Positions 45,126 through 56,117 of a DNA stretch of 64,000 nucleotides are shown piece by piece. Both the position numbers and the translations under genes were made by a program. This DNA is from Ursus arctos (lineage: Eukaryota; Chordata; Mammalia; Carnivora; Ursidae). The notes beneath the pieces were generated by a model. It worked only from the letters and a program-made list of their open reading frames with translations, had not been told where the DNA came from and made no database searches. Within the stretch, counting starts at the first letter, position 1. Each line of letters opens with the position of its first letter. The stretch covers positions 97,502,128-97,566,127 of the forward strand of contig NC_079873.1 in the NCBI RefSeq assembly GCF_023065955.2, in the 5' to 3' direction.

Positions 45126-47024
45126 GACCATTTAAACCTTGTTTTACAATCATTCCAAAATTTGCAAGAGTTGAAGTATATTTAAAGAGTCCTTTTCCCT
45201 TATTGATAAATATTATGATGAAGTATCTTTTGATGACACAAATGGATTTCATATCCTGTTGAACTTTTTAATGTCAAGCACAGTATTTTGAAATCATGAT
45301 GACACTACAATTTGCAGAACACACGTGTAGTCTGCACATGGCTAAGTTGGGGGCAACTGAGAGGGCACAGCAAATAGACACTAAGTGTGTGACGTGTGAA
45401 GACGTGAATTTGAGTCTGTTACTTGGAGCTGCAGCCCCCACCCCAGCAGTTCCCGTCCTCACTCTCTCCCCTTGTCTTCCCCGGATCGATGTCCTGGTGG
45501 TGGAGTGCCTCCTTGGTCTGCTCAGCATGAAGTAACAGAGCAGGGAGCACGGGAAGTGCCCTTTGTGCTGGCTGGCTGTGAAGACTGTAGGGCAGATTAC
45601 AGACTCTGATCTACAGGGTCTGTCTTTTGAAAAAAACCCACCTCAGCTGCCAGCAGCTGGTGACCACTGACCTGGGGGCTCTGGCTTCCCTAAGTCCTTT
45701 CTGATTGCCCCAAACACTTAAAAGATCAATAATCTGTGCCCACTTCTAGGGTGCCCACAGCACCCTGGTGTGTCAGGGCCATGGGTTGGAAAGCTCTGCT
45801 TTATCTATGAAATCTTTCACTAGAATTCCACAAGGAGATGGCAGGAAATCTCACCTTTTTAGGCCTTCAGGAGAGGGATGTCTCACTGGCACTCTTGCTT
45901 GCTGTCTCTCAACCTCTCTCTCTAACATCCCCCCAGTATTTGATCTGCAGCCCCTCTAGCACTCACACCCTTTTCTTTGGGAAACTACACTCATGTCCTC
46001 ATGTACTCCAGAGTGTTTTGGTTTCTTCATCTGAGTGCAGATGGAAGCTTGCCCTTACCCAGGTCGGCCAGGCTTTGAGGCTGAGGCCTACGGGTGGCGT
46101 GACCTCCCCACAGCTGAGTACAGCAGTCTTTCTGTTACTACCCCCAATACCTAGAGAAGTTTCTATGCCAGCGCATGCCTCAACCACCATGGCACCCAGG
46201 ATGGGGCTGGACTGCTAGACTCCTAGCAATGCTGTGTTTTAGCAACAGGGACAACAGCTGAAGAAAACATTTCCTAGGTAGACTGAGCTGCCTTCCAGCT
46301 TTCTTTCCTCAAGGCAACAGAAGCCAGTACTGACCCTTTGAAATGAGTATGGACCCCCGAGATTCATAGGACCCTTGCAAGAGGAGGCACCCTAGAAAGT
46401 GAAGAAGCATATTCTAATGATGGGTAAGCTGAGGGGCTAGGGATCATTTAATCAGAAAAGTAATAGAAATGGAATTGTTTTACTTCAAGCTAGAGAAGTG
46501 GTATATATATTTTTGTACACTTTAAATGTGTTCTTTGCCAAAACATAATTGCCTTAAGCTATTATTGGCTCCTGCACAACTGGTCTTAAGAGAGATGTGA
46601 TGGCACATTAAAGTAGTGAAACAAAGCGGTCTGCCCTCTCTGTTAATCTCCCCACTTGTGGACTTGAAATCTCACTGCAAACCTCACTTTCTTCAGGCAA
46701 CTAATCCCTATTCTGTCAGCTTCATCAATTCTGGGCACCCTTGGAAAAGTAGAGCTAAACTTCTGAGCTTTTCTCCTATTTGTTAATATGTTCCGATTTA
46801 TAGGACTTAATCCACCAGTCGATCACTCATCTTATTGAAGTGCTCCTCCCATGGTCTGGCCTGTCTGGGGAACATGAGGAAAAGAGCCAAGTACAAAAGA
46901 ATGTTGGAACCAAAGTCAAAGCCCTGGGAGTTGCCTTCTTTTCTTTTCCCTGGAATTATAAATACCACTTAGGTCATGAAACTGGTACCAGGGTGAACAG
47001 CCAAATCACTGTCTGCCCTCAGCT
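45126..47024. other. SINE-free stretch, no gene recognised
   Basis: About 1.9 kb. 45400-46250 is relatively GC-rich, giving several overlapping frames (126 residues at 45838-46218) with no domain. 46640-46745 may be degraded L2. Confidence 0.4.
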
Positions 47025-47285
47025 GGGCTGGAATATCAGCTCACCAATCTTGCTATTCATTTCTTGTTACCTCACATGCTTCCTCCTCTATGCTCTCCTT
47101 AAGCAATTTAAGCTCTTCCCACCATAGTACTTACCACCCTGCTTACTTCTGTGTCTTTGCCACTATACTAAAAACTCCGTGAGGTTGGGTCCTATGTCTG
47201 CCTTGTTTTTCACTATGCTTCCATCACCTAGCTTAGGCTCTGCCTGGTATAGAGTCAACATTCAATAAATATATGTTGCATGAAT
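47025..47285 (+). repeat. L2 3' end
   Basis: 'gaggttgggtcctatgtctg', 'taggctctgcctggtataga', 'caacattcaataaatatatg' and a TGAATTGAA end mark the LINE2 terminus. Confidence 0.8.
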
Positions 47286-47289
47286 TGAA

Positions 47290-47415
47290 CCAAACTGATT
47301 GCTTTGGTAATCTGAGCAAATGTATTCCTTTCTTGAATCCTCAGTCTTCCTATCTGTAAAATGAGGGCTATGAGCTACTCTACAAGGTCCCTTTCAGTTC
47401 TGACATTTTATGGTT
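47290..47415 (+). repeat. MIR 3' portion
   Basis: 'cctcagtcttcctatctgta' and 'aaaatgagggctatgagcta' are the MIR 3' region on the plus strand. Confidence 0.7.
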
Positions 47416-47644
47416 TATTTTCCTCAAATCTCAATCTCACTCTCAGTAACATTCCTCACTGATGACTTCACCTTCCATGTTGGTACCAGAATTGTCCAAA
47501 GTGAGATCATGCAACATATCCTGTTCATTTCAAAATTATTTTATGTAAACGCCTTTTCTCCCTTTTATTACCTCTTGTTTCAAAGAAGGAAACTTTCTTC
47601 TCACATCCAAACTTCACTCCTCCATACTCTCTACCCCACCCTGC

Positions 47645-47760
47645 TGTTCTCCTCTGGGATCTTACTTTCATCTGTTCATTCAACAAACACTTGTTGAGAG
47701 CATCTACTATGAACCAGACACCATGGTAGTCACTGAGGATAAAACTGCAAACATCTAATC
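47645..47760 (-). repeat. L2 3' end, antisense
   Basis: 'tcattcaacaaacacttgtt', 'gagagcatctactatgaacc', 'agacaccatggtagtcactg' are the reverse complement of the L2 3' end. Confidence 0.75.
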
Positions 47761-48039
47761 TCTACTTTCAAAGAGCTTTAACTCTTCCTCTATCATATTT
47801 CAGTAGATGCTCTCAAATCTTTATCTTCAGCCTGAATACTTTTCCAAAGCTTCAAACTCTGATATTCTGTTTCTTGTGGGCCTCTCCATATGGACGTCCC
47901 ACCAACCCCTTGTATCATAGGTAACATATCCCAAAGTATATTCTTCTCCCCCAAACTGTTTTCTCTTTTTGTTGATATTCTTACTTTGGTTAGTTTTTCT
48001 ATCATGGTCTGAACCAGCATATGTGAAGCCTGAATTATA

Positions 48040-48180
48040 GTTGCCTTCTATCTTTCTGCTATCTGCGATAGGCAAATAATGGCTCCCCACAAGATATCCA
48101 CATCCAAATCCCTGCAACCTGTGGGTGTTACCTTGTATGACAAAGGGACTTGCAGATGTGATTAAAAATATTGAAATAGG
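48040..48180 (+). mobile_element. MaLR-type LTR, 5' part
   Basis: 'tggctccccacaagatatcc', 'acatccaaatccctgcaacc', 'tgttaccttgtatgacaaag', 'acttgcagatgtgattaaa' are the 5' part of a MaLR-type LTR. A matching 3' part is at 49767-49877. Confidence 0.65.
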
Positions 48181-48182
48181 AT

Positions 48183-49116
48183 AACTCAACACCAAAAAAA
48201 TCCAAATAAAAATGGGCAGAAGGAAAAAAAATGGGCAGAAGACACAGACATTTTTCCAAAGAAGATATACAGATAGCCAACAGACACATGAAAAGACACT
48301 CAACATCACTAATCATCAAGGAAATAAATGCAAATCAAAACCACGAGATATCACCTCGTACCTGTCAGAATGACTAAAATAAAAAACACAAGAATTAATA
48401 AGTATTGGCGAGGATGTAGAGAAAAGGGAACACTTGTGCACTGTTGGTGGGAATGCAAACTGATCCAGCCACTGTGGAAAACAATATGGAGGTTCCTCAA
48501 AAAATTAAAAATAGAATTACCATATGATCCAGTAATTCCACTACTGTGTATTTACCCAAAGAATATGAAAACACTAATTTGAAAAGACATACACACCCCT
48601 ATGTTATTGCAGCATTATGTACAATAAGCCAAGATATGGAAGCAGTCCAAATGTTCATCCATAGATGAATGGATAAAGAAGATGTAAAAAAAAAAAAAGA
48701 AGATGTGGTATAGATATAAAATGGAATATTAGCCAAAAAAAAAAAAAAAAGAATGAAATCTATTTGCAACAACATGGATGAATCTAGAGGGTATAATGCC
48801 AAGTGAAGTAAGTCAGTCAGGGAAAGATAAATACTGTATGATTTTGCTCAAATGTGGAATTTAAGAAACGAAACAAATGAACAAAGAAAAAGGAAACAAA
48901 AAAGACTCTTCAATATAGAGAACAAACTGGTGGTTGCCAGAGGGGAGGAGGGTGGTGGAATGGGTGAAACAGGTAAAGGGGATTAAGTACGTTTATTGTG
49001 ATGAGCACTGAGTAATGTATAGAATTATTGAATCATTATGTTGTACATCTGAAACTAATATAACACTGTATGTTCATTTTAGTTGGATGAAAAATAATTT
49101 AAAAAAGAAAAAAGAT
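48183..49116 (+). mobile_element. L1 3' end (younger), ORF2 C-terminus and 3'UTR
   Basis: Plus-strand L1. The frame at 48328-48582 encodes [19 protein letters not shown] and [10 protein letters not shown], typical of the ORF2p cysteine-rich C-terminal region. The 3'UTR contains 'aacaacatggatgaatctag', 'ggaatttaagaaacgaaaca' and a degenerate A-rich end. It is 5'-truncated and non-functional. Confidence 0.92.
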
Positions 49117-49162
49117 TTCCTTCCCCAATGAGCAGCCTATTTTTTTAAACTTTGACCAAGTT

Positions 49163-49350
49163 TTGAAAGAATAAAAAAAGATTTTATTCATTTATTTGAC
49201 AGAGAGAGAGAGCACAAGCAGGGGGAGTGGCAGGCAGAGTGAGAGGGAGAAGCAGGCTCCCTGCTGAGCAGGGAGCTCCATGTGGGGCTCCATCCCAGGA
49301 CCCTGGGATCATGAGCTGAGCCGAAGGCAGACACTTAACCTACTGAGCCC
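49163..49350 (-). mobile_element. CAN-SINE, antisense, head truncated
   Basis: 'aaaaaagattttattcattt' tail side to 'cttaacctactgagccctga'. It lacks the usual 'acccaggcgcccc' end. Confidence 0.9.
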
Positions 49351-49429
49351 TGAGTATATATATTTGAATATATTCATGTATGGGTAGTGCATGTGTTTTA
49401 TAAGTGATTTTTGAAAGAACCTTATTTTT

Positions 49430-49544
49430 AGAATTTTTTTAAAAGTTTATTTATTTAAGTAATCTCTACATTCAAAGTGGGGCTCAAATCATGACCCCAA
49501 GATCAAGAGTCACATGCTCCTCCCACTGAGCCAGCCAGGTGCCC
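49430..49544 (-). mobile_element. Short-form CAN-SINE, antisense
   Basis: 'aagtaatctctacattcaaa' to 'gagccagccaggtgcccc'. Flanks AAGAACCTTATTTTT and AAGAATCTTATTCTT form the TSD. Confidence 0.92.
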
Positions 49545-49766
49545 CAAAAGAATCTTATTCTTTAAAAATATTAATCAAGCCTGATATTGAAAAAAAAAGG
49601 TGTTGATGTTCTTTTCTATTCAGTGAAGGTATGGAGCCCTTGGATGACTGTGTCTGTAACACGAAAGTTGTTAGCTGTCCTCACAAGACAGTTGAGAGAA
49701 TTAATAATCAAATGTTTCTAAACTTTATTTCTTGATTAGAAAAAAAAGACAAAAAAAAAAGAAAGA

Positions 49767-49877
49767 ACCACCCTGCCAATACCTTGATTTTTGTCCCATA
49801 AGATTCATTTTGGACTTCTGGCCTCCAGAACCGTAAGAGACTAAGCAGTTTGTTACAGCCACCATGGGAAATGAATA
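49767..49877 (+). mobile_element. MaLR-type LTR, 3' part
   Basis: 'aataccttgatttttgtccc', 'attttggacttctggcctcc', 'agaaccgtaagagactaagc', 'agtttgttacagccaccatg' form an LTR 3' end matching the family of the 48040-48180 fragment. Confidence 0.65.
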
Positions 49878-49889
49878 CACCGTCCCAGC

Positions 49890-50160
49890 TCAAAGCAGCT
49901 GCTAAGTTCTCTCCAGTTTCCCTCCACCTGTCTCTCAAATTCATTCTTCTCATGCCACCTCTACCACATTGCCTTTGGTCCCATTCCCATTACCTTTACC
50001 CCATGTTCCTGAAAAAGCTTTCTAGTGAGTCTCCATTTCTTCAGTCTTGCCTCTTCCCATTCATCTACCAGAGTGACTGTTCTAAAAACACTGTGTGGAT
50101 CCTCACTGGTATTTAAGACCTTACACAGTCTGGCCCTAAGCCTCTGCCTGAACACATCTA
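49890..50160 (+). repeat. L2 fragment
   Basis: 'ggatcctcactggtatttaa', 'gaccttacacagtctggccc' are L2 3'-region sequence on the plus strand. Confidence 0.65.
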
Positions 50161-50784
50161 GAGCTGAGGAGCTTCCTGGTTTATGATATATGACTTAGGA
50201 TTACAATTATTAGATAACTCGGGTTGTTTGAGAATTACTCCTATAACTTCTATTGGGCTTTTGTCTACCCATCATGCTGTTCCTGGTTCTTAGCCTCTAC
50301 CTCTGAGCAGTTGACTTGGCTAGGCTGAACTCCATTCCCCAGAATTTCCTTTCCTGTCTCTTTCTCATTTGGGTGAGCCACAGGAGAGATTCTTGTGTGA
50401 GATTTGAAAGGCAGAAATGAAGCAACAGCCATTTTGTAGTTCATACATGTGGCTGATCTGTTGACTTGCCTCATTCCAATGAGGCAATGGTTGGGCCTGC
50501 AATGACTCCACCTGCTCCTGGATCTCTCTTCAGCTTCACCAAGTCCTAGGACAAGTGTGTATGGTTAGCAGGACACCTGTATTACCAGAGTCAGAGGCAA
50601 CAAGACTGACATGAGTTTTGGTCTTATCCTTGTGGGCTCCAGCTTGTGTTTGTGGGTTTCAGCATACCTTTGTTCTTCTGCACCATATGCTCATCTTCTC
50701 TTGCAAACAGCTCGTCCTGTGGACTTTAAGCTGTAATATCAGACACAAAGATAACAGCCTTCTGGAGACCCCAAGACTACTTTA
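50161..50784. other. Unassigned, probably old repeat
   Basis: No gene. Composition resembles degraded LTR, but I cannot place it. Confidence 0.35.
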
Positions 50785-50955
50785 TCAGCTCCCACAAGTC
50801 TTATTTTTTTTTAAACTAGGGTCCACGGCCAGTATGGAGCCCAACACAGGGCCTGAACTCATGACCCTGAGATCAAGACTTGAGCCAAGACCAAGAGTTA
50901 GACTCCTAACCGACTGAGCCACCCAGGCACCACCCCCACCAGCTCCCACAATTCT
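50785..50955 (-). mobile_element. Short-form CAN-SINE, antisense, with TSD
   Basis: Body 50801-50939. TSD CAGCTCCCACAAGTCT (50785-50800) versus CAGCTCCCACAATTCT (50940-50955), one mismatch. Confidence 0.95.
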
Positions 50956-50956
50956 A

Positions 50957-51410
50957 CACAAGCACAACTCGGAGATATTACAGGTTCAGTTCCAGACCAC
51001 TGCAAAAAATGAATTATCGCAGTAAAGAGAGTCAAATAAATTTTTTGATTTCCCTGTGTATATAAAAGTTATGTTTATACTATATCGTAACCTGTTAAGT
51101 GCACAATAGCATTATGTCTAAGAAAACAATGTACATACCTTAATTTAAAAATACTTGATTGCTAAAAATGCTAACCAACATCTGAGCTTTTTGTAAGTCA
51201 CCACAATAAATAAAATAATAATGAAAAACTTTGAAATATTGCAAGAATTACTAAAATGTGACACAGAGACACGAAGTGAGCAAATGCTATTGGAAAAATC
51301 ACATCAATAGATTGCTCTATGCAGGGTTACCACAAACTTTTAATTTGTAAAAGAAAAGCAATAGCTGCAAAGCACAATAAAGTGAAGCACAATAAACCGA
51401 GGTGTGCCTG
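50957..51410 (-). mobile_element. Tigger1-type DNA transposon, internally deleted, second copy
   Basis: Starts near CACAAGCACAACTCGG and ends ACCGAGGTGTGCCTG, with TA on both sides (50955-50956, 51411-51412). It shares the arm order and the deletion of the 17645 copy ('acataccttaatttaaaaat', then 'ctgagctttttgtaagt', then 'aataatgaaaaactttgaaa'). Confidence 0.87.
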
Positions 51411-51412
51411 TA

Positions 51413-52053
51413 ATGCCAAACAAATCCATATAACATATGTATAGAAGTTCCTAGAAGCTAATGCCGCTCTTAGTGGCTTTGCTTCTTGAATTAAACCCTG
51501 ACTCACACACTCCCCCAGTTGGGACCATTTACTAGGGGATCATCCAATCCCTTAGCTACAACCTCAGCTCTGTCCCTGGTTCTAAGGATCTATCCTGACC
51601 ACAGGCCAGAGGGAAGTCAGTGCTTGTAGCCAGTACTCCGAGACTCTTCCTCTGGTCACTCTTGCTGCTGGGCCAGCCCTGAGCTCAGGTTCTTGGGTCA
51701 CCCACCCACCCTTGTTTTTATGGAGGTGGGAGCTAGTGATTGGCAGTACAAGGGGATCATAAGAAGTGCAGAGGAAACAGATGCTGGGTGGACAAAGGAG
51801 AGATGTTCACCACATGCCTGCCAACCTAGCTGGTCCCTGGTATCTTCAGCTCAATCCAGAAGTTCACTTTTCCTCAATTATTTCTAGCCCATCATAGGAA
51901 GCCTAGCAAATTCCCTATTATAGCCCTTCACAGTGCTGTTTTGTGGACAGTGTTTGCCACATTCTCAAGGTTTGAATTATTCTTCCTTTTAGAATCGGGT
52001 AGAACAAGTGATTTTCTCTTCTATACAACATTCCTTTCAAGAGTTTAAAACAA
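51413..52053. other. No recognisable gene or repeat
   Basis: Single-copy-looking. No coding support. Confidence 0.45.
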
Positions 52054-52261
52054 GGGGCGCCTGGGTGGCACAGTCGTTAAGTGTCTGCCTTCGGCTCAGG
52101 GCATGATCCCGGCGTTCTGGGATCGAGCCCCACATCAGGCTCCTCCACTAGGAGCCTGCTTCTTCCTCTCCCACTTCCCCTGCTTGTGTTCCCTCTCTTG
52201 CTGGCTGTCTCTCTCTCTGTCAAATAAATAAATAAAAATTTTTTTAATTAAAAAAAATAAA
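52054..52261 (+). mobile_element. CAN-SINE, young bear-type subfamily
   Basis: GGGGCGCCTGGGTGGCACAG head with 'cgttctgggatcgagcccca'. The GGCACAG variant is the form I associate with recent ursid copies. TSD about TTTAAAACAAG / ATAAAACAAG. Confidence 0.94.
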
Positions 52262-52839
52262 TAAAACAAGCCTTATACTCTACTTGACCTCTCCATCCCC
52301 TCTACCTCGGAGCTATCTCTTTTTCAGGCTAAACATACTTCCCAGTTTCTTCAGCTGTTCCATGGTTCATTGGAGTCATCTTTTTGAGGACAGGAACTGT
52401 ATCTTCAGGTCTGGCACAAAGTAGGTATATAGTAATTGACTCATTCACGTGGGTTTATACTAATGATTCTCCTGGTCAGTCTTCTGGATACAGTCAAATT
52501 GGGTTCAATTGTACATACAGACTGGTGATTACTTCTTTGGCTGAGATGTGCTCTTTATCTGAATACAGTCTAGTGAGCTCAGACCACATTTGGTAATATG
52601 ATAACAATCACTCCATAATGACTGTTGGGCTCGCTTCTACCCCAAGCCTCACGGACATCACAAAGTCTAGAAGCTTACTTAACTGGGTCTTTTGAAGCTG
52701 CTTCAGGGGGATGCATTGGCAGCAAACCAGTTGAGCCTGTGGAGATAAAATTCCAAGCTCCCATTGGAATATCTGCATTGATATGCTACCCAGGAATGTT
52801 AATTATAGAGAAATAAGGGAAACTGAGCAAAAAAGAAAA
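52262..52839. other. No recognisable gene or repeat
   Basis: 52335-52430 includes 'gaggacaggaactgtatctt', 'caggtctggcacaaagtagg', which looks like a degraded L2 3' end. Otherwise nothing. Confidence 0.4.
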
Positions 52840-52935
52840 TAATGACCCATGATTCCACTATCCAGAGGCAACCACTTTGGTACTTAACACTTGGGGTACA
52901 AAACAGTTTATATCCTTCCAAGTTTATGTTATGAC
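52840..52935 (-). mobile_element. Old L1 3'UTR fragment
   Basis: 'cccatgattccactatccag', 'aggcaaccactttggta', 'agtttatatccttccaag' match the antisense of an L1M 3'UTR. Confidence 0.6.
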
Positions 52936-52941
52936 TCTGCT

Positions 52942-53020
52942 GAGTTTTCAACTTTGGCCAAGTTTTCAACTTTTGGACTGCGGCCGAGTTTTAGACTTTG
53001 GCCAAGTTTTCAACTTTTTC
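52942..53020. repeat. Imperfect 44-bp tandem duplication
   Basis: GAGTTTTCAACTTTGGCC at 52942 recurs as GAGTTTTAGACTTTGGCC at 52986, and the following AAGTTTTCAACTTTT recurs as well. Inside each unit GTTTTCAACTTT is itself repeated. Confidence 0.8.
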
Positions 53021-53150
53021 TGGCCTCAATGTCCTCATCTGAAAAGCAGGTAATAATGCCAATCTAGCAGAGCTGTTGTAAAGATCTGATGAGATAATTT
53101 AGGTAAAGCACCTAACCCATAGTTACTCTTAAAATCATAACTATTAATTA
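53021..53150 (+). repeat. MIR 3' portion
   Basis: 'cctcaatgtcctcatctgaa', 'gcagagctgttgtaaagatc', 'tgatgagataatttaggtaa' are MIR 3' blocks on the plus strand. Confidence 0.8.
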
Positions 53151-54679
53151 TTTTATTAGGTTATTCCAATTTCAAATAACTGTCTTAACAACTCATCTAA
53201 TCTTCCATGTGATGCTTTTATTCCTTGGGGGGGAAAAAGAATGGGAATATAGATGGAACAAAATTGGCTACAAGTTGATGATTATTGAGAATGTGGGTTC
53301 CTTGCCCTATTTTCTCTACCTCTGTATGTGTGTGTGAATTTTCCATAATGAAGGGTTTTTAAAAGATAAAAAAAGTAAGAAGCCATGAATTCAGCCATTG
53401 CCCCAAACTAAGTACAAACAAATTTCGTATAGATTGGGAGCCAGCAGGAAGAAACCTTGCAAGTTGGAGCTTGTGGGTATGAACTAGGGCCCATAGCTAA
53501 GGGGTTTTTGAGATGTAGCAGTGTGGTCAGGGGCATTAATTTTAGGTTAGTTAGTGGATATTGAAGTGAATGAGTAACTTTTCCCCTAAAGATCATAAAA
53601 CCTATGATAAGTGATTGAAGCAATATAGAGAACTGTGCAGAGAGGCTAATGTGGTGTGACCTGACAATATCTTTGCGTAGTTCTTGTCATGGAGACTGGT
53701 ACCACCTGATTGCTGACCTTCTGCTTCCTTTCCATTCTGTGAACTTCTCCCTATCAGCTCTGAGGGCCATTGTTAACTTTTTAGGAATTTTGTGAGCCAG
53801 ATGATGTCACACTGGTAGCTTACAATAGGCCATGGTTGGGAGTACTTATTTGATGGGAATAAGTAAACACTACAAATCAGATTTTTTGTTGTTGTTGCTG
53901 TTCTGAAGGGCTGGCTGTTAAACATTTACCAGTGCACCACTGACCATACCATTCCAGGAAATTCTTTTTTTACTCAGATTAGCCAGATTTGGATTCTGTT
54001 ACCTCTCTCCCTAGCTTCTCGAAGTAAAACAGTTAGTGAAAAAGTGTACCTTGAAGAGTGAGAACAGCTTATTACTGCTGAGGCTTCTAGTTAAACATGG
54101 CATGGGACTCTTTTAAAGTCAAGAACTCCACAGATACCGATAAAGCACTTAACTTCCTCTTATGATTGTCAAACAGCTTTCTGGGGAATTCTAAGTGACA
54201 GGCACCAGCACTAGAGGCCTCATAGAAGGCAAAACTGCCACAGCCTCTTTCTGAACGCCTCCAACTCAATACATCCCATGGTTTGTAACAAGCCTCTGGT
54301 CTTTTTTCCACATTCACGGAGATGGAGAGCACCCTGAGCTGCAACTGACCTCTAGCACATTTCTCACATTTAGTGGTTCATTGATTCCCACTGTCATTTC
54401 AGGTTTTCTCTCTGGTTTGGGAATCCAGTTTTCCTATTGCATTAAGGAGACCTGGGTTGTACGCATAACTGTCACTAATTCACTATGTTAATGTGGGCAA
54501 CTCTCATCTCTTGAGATTGCAATCTGTAAGTTCACTCGGGGCTCTGGCATTCTCTAACTATGCTTGCTGTTGCTAGAGAAATGGGACTACTACTGATTCC
54601 CCTTCCCAATCTGCTTTAATTACTCATCTTAAACAAGGTTTTGATTTAGATGATTTTTTTGTGTGAGATGAATACTCCT
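53151..54679. other. SINE-free single-copy-looking DNA
   Basis: About 1.5 kb without SINE or L1. Frames at 53408-53623 and 54087-54344 (minus) show no domain. No gene recognised. Confidence 0.45.
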
Positions 54680-55485
54680 GTTTTAAAGTTCAAACAACAG
54701 AGCTACATAGAATAAAATGGGAGACTTCTTTATTCCTTCCCCATTTCCTCTTTCTCTTCCTAGGGGTAGCTACGGTTATTAGCTTGTGTGTTTCCATCTA
54801 GTTCTTTTAAAATACACTTACATACATAAATATATATACATGTGTGCAATTCACACACGCACATTCACACTTACGTAAATGGGGTCATACTATGCATCGT
54901 GGTTTGTCATTTGCTTTCATAGACTGAATCTGAGGGGACTGAACTGGAAGAATACTGGAGACAAGGAATTTACCTCCAGCTCCTCACTTCCCTCTCCATG
55001 GTGGCCTGCAGTTTTGCTGTCTGATTTTGTTCTCCTCTCCAAGTCCCAAACTCCTTCCCCTGTTAACCCCACAAGCTAAGAACATTAGTCCTCCCCATCC
55101 AAGACTTGGGCAGGGGAAGAAGCCAATTGCCAATGATGTTAGGACGGAATTTGTGTTACCACAAGGTGTATATTGCAGGTTTTTTTGATGTCATAATTTA
55201 CTTAACCACTCCCCTATTGGGCACCCCTGTTTGTCTTCAGATTTTTACTTACTTTGTGCAAAACCCATCCCTGTAAATATATCTTTATACGTGTGTGTGT
55301 CCGTAAGTTATTCCTTGGACTGGAATTAATGAGTCAAAAGGAATGCACATTGAAAAATCTGAGAGACGTTACCAATTGCATGCTAGAAGTTATACCACCA
55401 ATAGCATGTGAGTTCCTATTTCCTTACACATTGTTGTCAATACTAGATATTCTCAATCTTTTTGTTTTTTGCTAACCGATGGACC
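54680..55485 (-). mobile_element. Old L1 3'UTR, antisense
   Basis: 'tagctacggttattagcttg', 'aaatggggtcatactatgca', 'aaccactcccctattgggca', 'caattgcatgctagaagtta' are L1M 3'-end blocks. 54920-55140 between them is not recognised and may be an insertion. Confidence 0.7.
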
Positions 55486-55551
55486 AAGAAAAAAAATCTC
55501 ATTTTAATAAGTGCTTCACTAATAACTAGTGAGGTGACAGTCATCTATTTT

Positions 55552-55731
55552 TTATGTTTTTAAAAGGATTTTATTTATTTTAGAGAGAGAAAGTGGGGGA
55601 GGGAGAGGGACAAGCTGACTCCACACTGAGCACAGAGCCCGATGCAGGCCTTGATCCCGAGACTCTGAGATCATGACCTGAGCAGAAATCAAGAGTCGGA
55701 TGCTCAGCCGGCTGAATCACTCAGGCACCCC
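55552..55731 (-). mobile_element. CAN-SINE, antisense, with TSD
   Basis: 'aaaaggattttatttatttt' to 'aatcactcaggcacccc'. Flanks TCATCTATTTTTTA and ACATCTATTTTTCA. Confidence 0.92.
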
Positions 55732-55749
55732 ACATCTATTTTTCATCTT

Positions 55750-55876
55750 AAGAATTGCCTGGGGGCCTGTGGCTGGCTCAGTTGGTGGAGCATGTGACTC
55801 TTGGTCTCAAGCTCCATGTTGGGCGTAGAGATTACTTAATGAAGTAAAATAAAATCTTAAAAAAAGAATTGCCTGA
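55750..55876 (+). mobile_element. Short-form CAN-SINE with TSD
   Basis: Body 55762-55863. TSD AAGAATTGCCTG at 55750-55761 and again at about 55864-55875. The box-B region is deleted. Confidence 0.93.
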
Positions 55877-56027
55877 GACATCAGTGAAATGGCAGAATAG
55901 GGAACTCCGAAACTCCATCCCTCCACAAAAGCAATGAATAAACTGGCAGAAACTGTCAGGAGGAACTTTTTCAGAACTCTGGAAATTAATCAAATCCTTA
56001 CAACAACCAGGGAAATGCTTAATCAAG

Positions 56028-56117
56028 AAACTATGTCTATGAAACCAACATTACACTATATAGTAATTAACTAGAATTTAAATAAAAATTTGAAAAAGGA
56101 AAAAAAAAACTATGTCT
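56028..56117 (+). mobile_element. 68-bp L1 3' micro-insertion with perfect TSD
   Basis: 56039-56106 resembles an L1 3' terminus ('atgaaaccaacattacacta', 'gaatttaaataaaaatttg') with an A-rich tail. It is bracketed by AAACTATGTCT at 56028-56038 and 56107-56117. One of the shortest L1 insertions one could recognise. Confidence 0.85.

Noticed and set aside
45838..46218. 126-codon plus-strand ORF
   Set aside because: Overlaps other frames in a locally GC-rich stretch and has no recognisable domain.
48328..48582. 84-codon ORF as a host gene
   Set aside because: It is the L1 ORF2p C-terminal region.
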